From: BOKV01 sp041739225
GTDB taxonomy: Bacteria; Pseudomonadota; Alphaproteobacteria; Rhizobiales; Rhizobiaceae
Reading direction: 5' to 3'
Length of the DNA: 64,000 nt
Assembly: GCA_041739225.1 (NCBI GenBank)
Contig: JBGSOG010000006.1
Location: 1 to 64,000 of the forward strand
The notes beneath the pieces are model-generated. The model was given only the letters and a program-made list of their open reading frames with translations, searched no databases and was not told the origin of the DNA. Shown one piece after another: positions 46,717 through 55,505 of the stretch (position 1 is its first letter; each line of letters begins with the position of its first letter). The translations under genes were made by a program, and so were the position numbers.

Positions 46717-48771
46717 TCAAAAGGTCTTCTTGCGAACCGCAATGTCCAACACGTTTTCCGTCGGCTCTGAACTGCGCAACTGTGCCTGATTGGCGGGCCT
46801 GGGCGCCGAACCTGGAAAATACCCTGAATCTGTCGGCGCTTGCCTCAAGCGGTTTTGCAAAACGGTAAAGCCTGCACTGCTGACAACATACCCGGTGCGG
46901 CTGGTGGCCGTGGCGAGCCCCCTGCTCCTCAGATCTTCGATCACAGCTTTCACCGCCAGCAATTCATCGTGCGAAAGGAACGACTGGCGGTCTTGCGACA
47001 GGCGGAAAATGTATGAATCGCGGCGACCGGGCAACGGATCGCATTTGCCGAGCACATAGCGCAGCGCCTCAAACTCGGCCTCTCCCAAGTGGAGCCCGGC
47101 TTTTTCTTCGCGGGAAATCTGTCGCTCACGCCGGAAAAATTCGACCATGAAAGTCATGATAAAAACGGCAACATCCTGAATGAGGGCGAAGAAGAAGCCA
47201 ACAGCTGCCAAGCGAGGCGATACGGAAAACGCCTGAAGGGTTTTCAGGAAAGGATGCTGATCCTTGTCAAACTTGCCGGCAAACACTTCAACTGCTTCAA
47301 AAGCCTTTTCAGCTTTTCGGCTCTCGGCATCCACACCGGTTGCCACCGCATTGAAATGGCACAGGCGCAAAGTCTCAACTGCCTTGGCCGGTTGCAAAGT
47401 CCCGTTGCCAAGTGTGCCGCAGGCTTTCGCGTAAGCAGCCCGCTTCGTTTCCTCAGCTGTGTAAGTTGCAATTGCTGACAACAACACTTCGGAAGATGGC
47501 TTGCATTGCGCGCTTTCTGCTGCTGGTCGGGCCTGCGGGTCAAACAGGCCAATTTCACGCACCCGCAGACAGGCCGCAAGCAAAGCATCGAGAGCTTTGG
47601 TGTCCGGCGTCTGTTCAAATGCGGAACGTTTGCTTTCCATCCCTGCAATGGCTTCGCCTATTTGGGAAACGGTTTCGACGGGAAGCTTTTGGTCCTCCGA
47701 TAGCACTTCCCCCGAAACCGACGCCTCCATGTCGACCCTTGCAATGCCGATCGACTTCTCCAATCCAAGGCGTCGGCTATCCAGTTCGCCAATTTTAATG
47801 CGGGCAGCTTCCATGGAGCGTTCTTCAGATACGATTGAGGCCGCCGCGCTCTCGGCAGCCGCCAGCGCTTTTGCATAAGCCTTGCCGGCACCTGCAGGAC
47901 GGTCAGCCTCGCCAAGCAGTTGCTTTTGCGCCTCATCCCGCTGGGCCTGTTCTTCGGTTCTTAAAATGATGATCCTCTCACTGGATTGAGTGATAGAATC
48001 ACGAACACCCGCAATTTCCAGTTCAACTTTTGCAAGTTCTGCGGACCGCTCTTCAATCTCGCGCGAAGTGGATTCCACCTGCGCCTTCAAATCAAATTCG
48101 GATTCGATCCGGCGCTTTTCCAACTGTGCCTTTGCTGCGCGAAATTCAGCAAAGCGCTCCTCATAACCAGGCTCGGTTGCCGCAACGGTCTCAGCCAGCC
48201 TTTCAAATCCTGAGAAAAAGCCGGTTTCAGTCGCGAGTTCACGTATTTTTTCAACCGTGCCCGCACGATGGTCCGCAATGGCTTCACCCAACAGCGTAGA
48301 GACTGTCAAAGAAACGGCTGGAACTGCCCGCGCTTCGACGCGCTTTTCCTCTTTGCCCTCGTAAAGGCTGTTGAAATACGTGTTGAAAGAAAAGAACACC
48401 GAGACAGAAAGGCAAATCAACAGAAGCGACAACATCGCACCGAATTTGCCTGCGCTGGCTGCAACTGACGTACGACGTTTGCGCTCGTGCAGTTTTGCGG
48501 TAATTGCCTTGGCACTATCCCGTCCGGCGACCCAACAAAGGATTGTGAGGCCTATCTGCACGACTGCCGTGATGGATCCGGCAACAATGAGAGGCAGCCA
48601 GCTTTCAAAACCGACACTGGGCGTGTCTGCTCCAACAACCCGGACCATGCCTTTGAAAGTGGTGTAGGCAGAAACGGCGGTAACAATCAGCGCCAGCGAT
48701 GCCATTGCCGTGTTGATGAAGAAGTCAGCGCCCCGGGATGCAAACGACTCTTTTGGCCGGGTATTCGCCAT
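46717..48771 (-). CDS. Large four-helix membrane coiled-coil protein of unknown function
   Basis: 684 residues from ATG 48771 with GGGAG 11 nt upstream; an in-frame GTG at 48783 adds four residues. I do not recognise it. Three helices lie near the N-terminus (about 17-39, 58-82 and 108-130). Then about 380 charged residues with strong coiled-coil character (EKRRIESEFDLKAQVESTSR and onward) and four to five scattered cysteines follow. A fourth helix lies near 521-546 (VGFFFALIQDVAVFIMTFMV). The last 135 residues are hydrophilic, with a winged-helix-like FLSHDELLAVKAVIEDLRSRG segment. With the N-terminus inside, the coiled coil would be periplasmic and the C-terminus cytoplasmic. It lies downstream of cckA on the same strand. 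Confidence 0.7.
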   Translation of the reverse strand: MANTRPKESFASRGADFFINTAMASLALIVTAVSAYTTFKGMVRVVGADTPSVGFESWLPLIVAGSITAVVQIGLTILCWVAGRDSAKAITAKLHERKRRTSVAASAGKFGAMLSLLLICLSVSVFFSFNTYFNSLYEGKEEKRVEARAVPAVSLTVSTLLGEAIADHRAGTVEKIRELATETGFFSGFERLAETVAATEPGYEERFAEFRAAKAQLEKRRIESEFDLKAQVESTSREIEERSAELAKVELEIAGVRDSITQSSERIIILRTEEQAQRDEAQKQLLGEADRPAGAGKAYAKALAAAESAAASIVSEERSMEAARIKIGELDSRRLGLEKSIGIARVDMEASVSGEVLSEDQKLPVETVSQIGEAIAGMESKRSAFEQTPDTKALDALLAACLRVREIGLFDPQARPAAESAQCKPSSEVLLSAIATYTAEETKRAAYAKACGTLGNGTLQPAKAVETLRLCHFNAVATGVDAESRKAEKAFEAVEVFAGKFDKDQHPFLKTLQAFSVSPRLAAVGFFFALIQDVAVFIMTFMVEFFRRERQISREEKAGLHLGEAEFEALRYVLGKCDPLPGRRDSYIFRLSQDRQSFLSHDELLAVKAVIEDLRSRGLATATSRTGYVVSSAGFTVLQNRLRQAPTDSGYFPGSAPRPANQAQLRSSEPTENVLDIAVRKKTF

Positions 48772-48990
48772 GCCGATGTCCACTCCCGTTTACTGCTTTT
48801 GCCGGATCAGAAAACCCCAAGACAGCAAAGGTTGCAAGCCCCCTGGGTTCGCCGCATAAATTGCACTGGTTGATCGCTGAAATCCAACCGAATCACAGCC
48901 AAGCATAGCCGCAAGGCAAGCAAATTCGCCAACGATTATATGCAAATCAATGCAGGTTGACCCAGGTATTCACAGCCATGGGCGGGCATA

Positions 48991-51567
48991 TCAGGAATCG
49001 AGCGAGTCCTTGACGGCGGTAGCGAGTTGCTTGAGGCTGAAAGGCTTGGGCAGAAAGCCGAATTTCTGCCGCTCATTGTCTGGCAGATTGCGGGCAAACG
49101 CTTCTTCGGCATAACCCGACATGAATATGAACCGCAAATCCGGGTGGCTCTTGCGCAGTTCCCTGAACAATGTGGGCCCGTCCATTTCCGGCATGACAAC
49201 GTCGGAAATAACCAGATCAAATGCGCCGCCATGTTCGTTGAACACTTCAAGCGCCTCTGCTCCACTTGACGCCTCGTGCACCGTGTAGCCGCGGGAGACC
49301 AAGGCCCGGTTTGCAAATGCCCTCACTGCATCCTCATCCTCAACCAGAAGCAACGTGCCATTGCCTGTCAGGTCACGGGGTTTTTCCGGCTTCTCCTCTG
49401 CGGCGGCAGCAGCTTCTGCAGCTTCTGCTCCTGCTTCGACAACATGGCGAGGCAGGAAGACCCGAAACACGGTGCCTTTTCCGATTTCGCTGAAAGGATA
49501 AATGAAGCCACCGGTTTGTTTGACAATGCCGTAAACGGTGGAAAGGCCAAGGCCGGTGCCTTTGCCGACCTCTTTGGTAGAGAAAAACGGTTCGAATATC
49601 TTTTCCATTACCTCGGCACTCATGCCGGTGCCTTCATCCTCAACTTCCAGCAGGACATAATCCTGTGAGGGCATCTCCTTGTAGGGGAATCGCATCGACA
49701 CGGTTTGCGCATCAATGTTGCTCGTGCGCATGGCCAGCTTGCCGCCTTCAGGCATCGCATCGCGGGCATTCACTGCGAGGTTGACCACAACCTGTTCAAA
49801 CTGGGACAGATCGGCCTTGACCGGCCAAAGATCGCGACCATGAACCACTTGCAGATCGACTTTTTCGCCCAAAAGTCGCGACAAAAGCATCCGCAGGTCA
49901 GAGAGCACATCGCCAAGCTGGATGACTTGCGGGCGCAAGGTCTGACGACGGGAGAAAGCAAGCAGCTGACGCACCAGGCTGGCAGCCCGGTTGGCATTCT
50001 GCTTGATGTTCATGATGTCCTGGAACGAACGATCCGATGGGCGATGGTTGGCCAGCAACAGATCTGAAAATCCGATGATCGCAGTCAGAACATTGTTGAA
50101 ATCATGCGCTACCCCGCCAGCCAATTGGCCGACTGCCTGCATTTTCTGGCCTTGCGCAAATTGTTCTTCAAGTGCCCGCTGTTCGGTCATGTCCAGCGCA
50201 TAAACAATTACACGATCATCTTCGCCGGCGCTGGCATCTTCGTCATCGGTAACCGGGCTGACGAAGAAACGGACAAAACGGCCCTTTTCGCCATTGACCG
50301 GGATATCCACTGGCGAGACCTGGGCCTGTCCCTCATTTGCAGCCGCCCATGCCGCAACAAGCCCAACCCTGGTTTCCTCGGTCGCGAGGTCGCCAATTTT
50401 AAGCGATCCAACGCCCCCACGGCCATCAATAACCGAAGAAAACATGCGTTGGAAGGGAGCATTGACACGTCTGATCGAGCCATCTTGACCAATGGAAGCA
50501 ATGGCTACCGGGGTATTGTTAAAGAAACGCGTGAACCGAACTTCTGCTGCCCGCAACGAATCGCCACCCGCTTCGCCCAACATGCGGTTGATGACAATGG
50601 TCCTCGTCACCCCAGGCGCACCATCGGGTGAGGTCGGCAGCCGGTGATACAAACGAACAGGCAGCGGTCGACCGTTGCTCATGGCCAGATCAAGATCAAT
50701 AACGGCAGTACGCGGTCCGCGTGCTTCCGGCTTAACCGCCGCAAGCAGTGCCATGCCGTCGCCCAGAACCAGATTTTTCAGGTCAAGTTTTCCTGCTTCG
50801 AAAGTTGCAAGGTCAATGCCCAGCCAATCAGCCAATGTGGCGTTCATGTAGGCTATTGCACCATTGCGCTCGGTGGCAAAAAAGCCCGCAGGCGCGTGGT
50901 CAAGGTAGTGAATGGCGTTCTGCAGTTCCTGAAAGGCACTTTCCTGTTTGCGACGTTCTTCGGTAATGTCGGCAATCTGCCATACCATCAACGGCTTTGG
51001 GTAAGTGTCGTGCCGCATCGGGCGAACCCGCAGCCGGAACCAGCGAGCTCCCTCATCGCCTGCCTTCAATCCATTTGCCAGGCGAAACTCTTCGGTGGCA
51101 GGTGTGCCTGCCTTGGCTGCGTTAGCCATGCGATAGACGATTTCCGATGCTTCCATGCGCCGCGAGAACATCGCCTCGATACCAGTGACCTCGGTTTCGT
51201 TGCGCGCACCCAAAAGGTCTGAATAAGCCCGGTTGGCATAAACAATCCGTCCTTCAGCATCGTTTACCACAAGGCCCGCATCCATGCCGTCGACCAAGTT
51301 CTTGGCAAATACATCGGCACTTTGCTGGGAGGTCAGGCGCACAAAGCCAAGAACCTGGGCAAACATGAAGAACACGCCGATACCGGCCAGCCCGCCGAGA
51401 ACTGCCAGAACGGCGGGTTCACCGAATTTGTCGCGTCCAAAAATGAAGAGCAGCGAAGCCACAACTGCCAATACGATGCCGAGCAGCACCAGACGGCCAA
51501 TACCCTGCCTGTTGGAGGGTTGATCAACCACCGGGGAAGCGTTGTCGTTGATGCTCTTTCCATCCAT
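48991..51567 (-). CDS. cckA: Hybrid sensor histidine kinase CckA
   Basis: 858 residues from ATG 51567, with AGGGACG about 9 nt upstream; the longer frame to 51711 is not conserved in style. Two helices (about 24-44 and 51-72) are followed by several PAS-type domains (DAGLVVNDAEGRIVYANRAYSDLLG; APAGFFATERNGAIAYMNATL; NTPVAIASIGQDGSIRRVNAPF). The phosphoacceptor H488 is in GGVAHDFNNVLTAIIGF. The ATPase has N-box NLAVNARDAM and G-box GTGLGLSTVYGIVKQTGG. The C-terminal receiver domain has D789 in VISDVVMPEMDG. CckA passes phosphate through ChpT to CtrA (and CpdR), the cell-cycle master switch in alphaproteobacteria. Confidence 0.95.
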   Translation of the reverse strand: MDGKSINDNASPVVDQPSNRQGIGRLVLLGIVLAVVASLLFIFGRDKFGEPAVLAVLGGLAGIGVFFMFAQVLGFVRLTSQQSADVFAKNLVDGMDAGLVVNDAEGRIVYANRAYSDLLGARNETEVTGIEAMFSRRMEASEIVYRMANAAKAGTPATEEFRLANGLKAGDEGARWFRLRVRPMRHDTYPKPLMVWQIADITEERRKQESAFQELQNAIHYLDHAPAGFFATERNGAIAYMNATLADWLGIDLATFEAGKLDLKNLVLGDGMALLAAVKPEARGPRTAVIDLDLAMSNGRPLPVRLYHRLPTSPDGAPGVTRTIVINRMLGEAGGDSLRAAEVRFTRFFNNTPVAIASIGQDGSIRRVNAPFQRMFSSVIDGRGGVGSLKIGDLATEETRVGLVAAWAAANEGQAQVSPVDIPVNGEKGRFVRFFVSPVTDDEDASAGEDDRVIVYALDMTEQRALEEQFAQGQKMQAVGQLAGGVAHDFNNVLTAIIGFSDLLLANHRPSDRSFQDIMNIKQNANRAASLVRQLLAFSRRQTLRPQVIQLGDVLSDLRMLLSRLLGEKVDLQVVHGRDLWPVKADLSQFEQVVVNLAVNARDAMPEGGKLAMRTSNIDAQTVSMRFPYKEMPSQDYVLLEVEDEGTGMSAEVMEKIFEPFFSTKEVGKGTGLGLSTVYGIVKQTGGFIYPFSEIGKGTVFRVFLPRHVVEAGAEAAEAAAAAEEKPEKPRDLTGNGTLLLVEDEDAVRAFANRALVSRGYTVHEASSGAEALEVFNEHGGAFDLVISDVVMPEMDGPTLFRELRKSHPDLRFIFMSGYAEEAFARNLPDNERQKFGFLPKPFSLKQLATAVKDSLDS

Positions 51568-51731
51568 GGTTTTGCGTCCCTGCGGTGCAAGCTTGCGACA
51601 ACAAGAATCCCTTGGCGCAATTGCGGTTGAATCACATTCCCGGCGCTGCGAAAAGCCCACAATTGGAGGGTGAGCGGCAAGACAAGTTATTGCCCCATTG
51701 TTGCGCAACACAGGGTGGTTGAATCGGGGCG

Positions 51732-51747
51732 GTTAACACGGCGTTAA
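51732..51747 (-). promoter_or_regulatory. CtrA-box (full consensus) in the cckA / FliO-like divergent promoter region
   Basis: On the minus strand the sequence reads TTAACGCCGTGTTAAC, an exact match to the CtrA consensus TTAA-N7-TTAAC. It is 165 nt upstream of the cckA ATG and 105 nt upstream of the FliO-like ATG on the other side. CtrA is the downstream target of CckA, so feedback control is plausible. Confidence 0.75.
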
Positions 51748-51851
51748 ATTGTCCGTGCGATTTATCATTATACTGATTCCGCGGCGTAAAGCGGGACAAC
51801 AAGTTGGCGTGCTGCAATGTGAAGCCGGCGCCAGGGGCAAGGAGATTTCAC

Positions 51852-52763
51852 ATGGAAGCATTCTGGTCAGCAATTGGTTCAAATCAAGCAGTCATCCTGA
51901 TTGCGGTTGTGCTTGGGCTGCTCGCACTGTTTGTTGTCGGGGCATGGTTGTTCCGAAAGATTGCCGGAGGCAATTCCGTCAAATTGGCGCGAAACCGCCA
52001 GCCAAGACTTTCCGTCACTGACGCGGCGGTTGTCGATGACAAGCGCCGCCTGGTGCTGGTTCGCCGCGACAATGTCGAGCACCTTGTGATGATTGGCGGG
52101 CCAACCGACATCGTGATTGAACAAAACATTGTTCGCTCGCATCCAGTTGCTCCGGTTCAAAGGGAACCGGCGGCAGTGCAGCAACGGGAAGCGGCGGCAG
52201 AACCGGTTGCCGAACCTGAGCCAATGCCAAGCCCGGTCCAGAGGTTGCGGCAACCTGCCCATCGGCAGGCGCCTGCGCAAGTGGACGTGGCGCAGCAGCG
52301 GGCCCGAAAAGCCGAATCACAAAGAGCTTCGACAATGGGGGCAGTTGCCGCTGCAAGTGCAGTGGCTGCGGTGAATGTTTCCGAACCGCAATCAGCGCGC
52401 ATCAATCAGGACACGGATTTCGAAGAATTTGCAGAATTGCCCGAACAGTCTGCACCACAGCCCGCGGAAGCGGCCATTCCTGATTTTGAGTTCGATCTCG
52501 CGGCGGAAATGGCTCGTGATCTTGCCCCGCAGAACAATCCAATGCCACAAACCGCCATTCAAATGCCGCCGGAACCGTCACTGGAAGATGCGCTCGGTCA
52601 AGAACTGGAAGACGAACTCGATTTTGCAAAGATGCTGGGTGCCCCTGGCGCCGAAAGCCCGGCAATGGTGACACCAGACCCAATGACCTCCCCTTCCCGC
52701 AAACGGCAGGAAAGTGTGGACGACGAAATGCAAAGGCTGCTCGACGAGCTTTCAAACGCCTGA
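51852..52763 (+). CDS. FliO-like single-pass membrane protein next to cckA
   Basis: 303 residues from ATG 51852, preceded by AAGGAG with ideal spacing; the 16-residue upstream extension is rejected. One N-terminal helix (about 12-33, AVILIAVVLGLLALFVVGAWLF) precedes a small beta-rich domain (LSVTDAAVVDDKRRLVLVRRDNVEHLVMIGGPTDIVIEQ split over about 51-90). That domain is the FliO-type signature 'leads to LVLV..DN.EHL..IGG'. A long Pro/Ala/Gln-rich acidic tail follows. Relatives in Hyphomicrobiales are often named flagellar FliO, but no flagellar gene is nearby. The role may be different; this is an inference from context. Confidence 0.65.
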   Translation: MEAFWSAIGSNQAVILIAVVLGLLALFVVGAWLFRKIAGGNSVKLARNRQPRLSVTDAAVVDDKRRLVLVRRDNVEHLVMIGGPTDIVIEQNIVRSHPVAPVQREPAAVQQREAAAEPVAEPEPMPSPVQRLRQPAHRQAPAQVDVAQQRARKAESQRASTMGAVAAASAVAAVNVSEPQSARINQDTDFEEFAELPEQSAPQPAEAAIPDFEFDLAAEMARDLAPQNNPMPQTAIQMPPEPSLEDALGQELEDELDFAKMLGAPGAESPAMVTPDPMTSPSRKRQESVDDEMQRLLDELSNA

Positions 52764-52791
52764 TTGTGGGGTTTTGTTCGCAAGACTGGAA

Positions 52792-52811
52792 AAGGCGGCA
52801 AAGGCCGCCTT
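52792..52811. terminator. Hairpin terminator between the FliO-like gene and dksA
   Basis: 8-bp perfect stem AAGGCGGC / GCCGCCTT with loop AAAG, between convergent genes. The T-tract is TTTT in the dksA direction and imperfect in the other. Confidence 0.65.
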
Positions 52812-52843
52812 CTTCATGGTCCAGGGCAGGTTCAAATCCCCAA

Positions 52844-53260
52844 TCAATCGTCGCGGTAGACTTTTTCACGCCGCTCGTGGCGTTCCTGCGCTTCAATCGA
52901 AAGTGTGGCGATAGGCCGTGCATCCAGCCGCTTCAAGCTGATCGGCTCGCCGGTCTCTTCGCAATATCCATAAGTGCCTTCTTCAAGCCGACGCATTGCT
53001 GAGTCAATCTTTGAAATCAGCTTGCGCTGGCGGTCACGGGCGCGAAGCTCGATGGAGCGGTCCGTTTCAGAAGACGCGCGATCAGCCATGTCCGGAAGTT
53101 TGTCTGACTGGTCCTGCAACGAGTCGAGCGTTTCGCGCGATTCGCGCAGGATGTCGTTTTTCCAGTTCACCAGTTTCTTGCGAAAATAGTCGCGCTGGCG
53201 TTCATTCATGAAGGGTTCGTTCTCGGAGGGAACGTACTCTTTTTCCAGCGTAACCGACAT
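52844..53260 (-). CDS. dksA: RNA polymerase-binding transcription factor DksA
   Basis: 138 residues from ATG 53260 (the frame is open to 53329, but the family starts near MSVTLEKEYVPSENEPFMN). It binds the RNA polymerase secondary channel and works with ppGpp in the stringent response. A coiled coil with tip motif D57-M-A-D60-R-A62 (the DxxDxA signature) is followed by a C-terminal globular domain. Only one of the four zinc-finger cysteines remains (C100); the others are replaced, as in the Cys-poor DksA type. It converges on the FliO-like gene. Confidence 0.93.
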   Translation of the reverse strand: MSVTLEKEYVPSENEPFMNERQRDYFRKKLVNWKNDILRESRETLDSLQDQSDKLPDMADRASSETDRSIELRARDRQRKLISKIDSAMRRLEEGTYGYCEETGEPISLKRLDARPIATLSIEAQERHERREKVYRDD

Positions 53261-53426
53261 TCGACTTGTCCCTGCCTGCATGAAGTTGAGCGCCTTATAG
53301 CGTCCGTTTGTAAAGTTCTCAAGACGCAAATCACTTGCCTTCGAAGTCGATGCCGATCGGAATTTTTATTTTTTTTCAAAGTGTTAACAAAGATCAGGAA
53401 TGAGCAGGCTTAAACCTCCGCCGATG

Positions 53427-54773
53427 TCAGGGCACAATCATGGCCCGTTTTTCCTCCAGCCGGTCCAAAAGCCGAAGCCGCCAATACTCTGCCTGGACTG
53501 CAAGCTTGCCCAGCGTTCCGCCTGCCCAATCGGGCTTGAATGGCGCGAATAGTTTCCAGCTTTCATCCCCATCGCAGATCGCTCTTGCAATGAGCAGGCC
53601 ACCCATTGCGGTTGTGTTCAGTCCATGGCCGCCAAATGCGGTGGCCATCCATACCCGCTCGTCCAGCTTTCCAATCAAGGGCATTTTGTGGATCGCGTAT
53701 CCCATCAAGCCAGTCCAGGCATCGATGATCCGCAAGTCATCCAGCTGCGGGTAAACCGACAAAATGTCCTTTCGCATCATCGCCGAGAGATCTGCCGGCC
53801 GTGAAATGCGGGTGGTGATCCGCCCGCCCCACAACAGGAGCGGTCCGGTTGGAGAACCAACCAACCGATAATAATCGCTTGAACGCCGCGTATCGCCAAG
53901 CGCCCCGGCAAAGCGCACAGCGGATGCGAGTTTGCTGCTGGCAGCTGTCACAACGTATGTCGATACCGGCACAACGGCGCCGTTCAGTCGTTTTGACGGG
54001 CCTTTGTGGGCGCTTGTGGCAAGGATTATGCTTTGGGCTTTGATCCTCGCATCTGCCGTTTGCACCAACCAATCGCCACTTTTGCTGCGGCTCAAAGAAT
54101 GGGCAAAGCTGTTTTCGTGCAGTTTGGCGCCTGCCGCGATTGCTTTTCTGGCCAGCAATTGGGTGTATTCAAGCGGGTGTACCTGGAATGCACTCATGTC
54201 CAGGACACCTGCCTGATACCTGTTGGTGGTCACATGGCCGACCAACTCGCGGCGCGACAGAAACGTCTGCATGTAGCCATAGTCGTGAGCCAAGCGCTCG
54301 ACCCTGCGGTCCAGACCGGCGACGTCTCCATGGCGGATAAATTTGAGAGCACCCTGGCCGCCAAGGATCGCGGGTTTGTCGCCGTCCTCACGAATGGCCC
54401 GGCGCACATATGCCGCCCCTTCGCCGCTCAGCTTGAAAAGGCTACGGGCATGGTCGATTCCGAGTTGTTCTTCCAGGGTGAGGACCGATTGGGCAAACCC
54501 CGGCGAAACGAAGCCGCCATTGCGCCCGGAAGCGGACCAACCTATCCGCCGTGCTTCAACAAGCACGACTGCCCTTCCCCGGTTGGCAAGTTCTGTTGCT
54601 GCGGTCAGTCCGGCAAGACCGCCGCCGATGATGCAGACATCTGCCTGGAGTTGCCCTTCCGCCGGCGGAAAATAATGAAGGCATGCAGCTGTTCTTGAGT
54701 AATAAGTCGCTTCATGCCCGATTGCTCCGGCGGGAAGCTGCAACGGGATGCCGTCTGGTGACAAAATGCTCAA
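53427..54773 (-). CDS. FAD-dependent amino acid/amine oxidoreductase (DAO family)
   Basis: 448 residues. An FAD-binding site GGGLAG lies near residues 50-55 (ADVCIIGGGLAGLTAATELANRG), followed by EARRIGWSASGRNGGFVSPGF, the pattern of the DAO family closest to gamma-glutamylputrescine oxidase (PuuB/OrdL). The C-terminal FAD contact is FGGHGLNTTAMGG around 388-400. Cytoplasmic, no signal peptide. The substrate is unknown, and no polyamine or transporter genes are adjacent. It lies upstream of dksA on the same strand but 166 nt away. Confidence 0.85.
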   Translation of the reverse strand: MSILSPDGIPLQLPAGAIGHEATYYSRTAACLHYFPPAEGQLQADVCIIGGGLAGLTAATELANRGRAVVLVEARRIGWSASGRNGGFVSPGFAQSVLTLEEQLGIDHARSLFKLSGEGAAYVRRAIREDGDKPAILGGQGALKFIRHGDVAGLDRRVERLAHDYGYMQTFLSRRELVGHVTTNRYQAGVLDMSAFQVHPLEYTQLLARKAIAAGAKLHENSFAHSLSRSKSGDWLVQTADARIKAQSIILATSAHKGPSKRLNGAVVPVSTYVVTAASSKLASAVRFAGALGDTRRSSDYYRLVGSPTGPLLLWGGRITTRISRPADLSAMMRKDILSVYPQLDDLRIIDAWTGLMGYAIHKMPLIGKLDERVWMATAFGGHGLNTTAMGGLLIARAICDGDESWKLFAPFKPDWAGGTLGKLAVQAEYWRLRLLDRLEEKRAMIVP

Positions 54774-54910
54774 CTCGAATTTCCATCATTTCAATCAACG
54801 AACGCATGATGTGAATGCCTGCGGGCATGCGTCAAGCATGCCATTCGTTTCATGGTTGCCGGTATGGTCGGGACAGGCTAACTCTTGCTTTGGTCGAACC
54901 TGGAGAGCCG

Positions 54911-55423
54911 ATGTTGCACCTTTTTGTTTTGCGGCATGCCAAAGCAGCAATAGCCCTGCCGGGCATGAAGGACTTTGACCGCGGCCTTACAGAGCGCGGC
55001 AATGCTGATGCGGCCAATATCGCGAAATTCATGCGCAAAAATGGCTACGCGCCGCAACGGATCACTTGCTCCCCGGCGAGGCGCACCAGAATGACCCTTC
55101 ACGGGGTCATGAGCGCATTTAATGACAATTCGCTACCCGTTATCGAATATGAACCCGCCTTGTATTCAGGCGAAGCTGGTGACTATCTTCAGGCGGCTCG
55201 GGAGTTCGGTGACGCCAAGTCGGGCATGCTGATCGGCCACAATCCGATGTGCGAGGTTTTTTCGGCAAGTCTTGCACTCAAAGGCAATGCGCACGCGCAA
55301 GCCAATTTGCACCAGAAATTTCCGACTTGCGCCTTGGCTGTTTTCAAGATTGAGGCTGAAAGCTTTGCCGAAACCGGCCCTGCCACCGCATTTCTTGAAG
55401 ATTTCATCTTTCCCGAAGACTGA
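54911..55423 (+). CDS. SixA-like histidine phosphatase
   Basis: 170 residues from ATG 54911, with GGAGAG 5 nt upstream; a 32-residue upstream extension is rejected because MLHLFVLRHAKA is the standard family start. The histidine phosphatase core has R8-H9 (RHAK), LTERGNADAANIA, CSPARRTRMT and the second catalytic histidine in LIGHNPMCEVF. Family knowledge: SixA-like enzymes dephosphorylate HPt domains or phosphoproteins. An HPt protein is encoded 4.6 kb away, but a link is only a suggestion. Confidence 0.85.
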   Translation: MLHLFVLRHAKAAIALPGMKDFDRGLTERGNADAANIAKFMRKNGYAPQRITCSPARRTRMTLHGVMSAFNDNSLPVIEYEPALYSGEAGDYLQAAREFGDAKSGMLIGHNPMCEVFSASLALKGNAHAQANLHQKFPTCALAVFKIEAESFAETGPATAFLEDFIFPED

Positions 55424-55505
55424 TACCGGACCGCTGGTCGGCCTTTTTGTCCCGCTTGCTTTGACATGGGCTGATTGAACCGCCATATCCCATGCCAAAG
55501 CGGCT

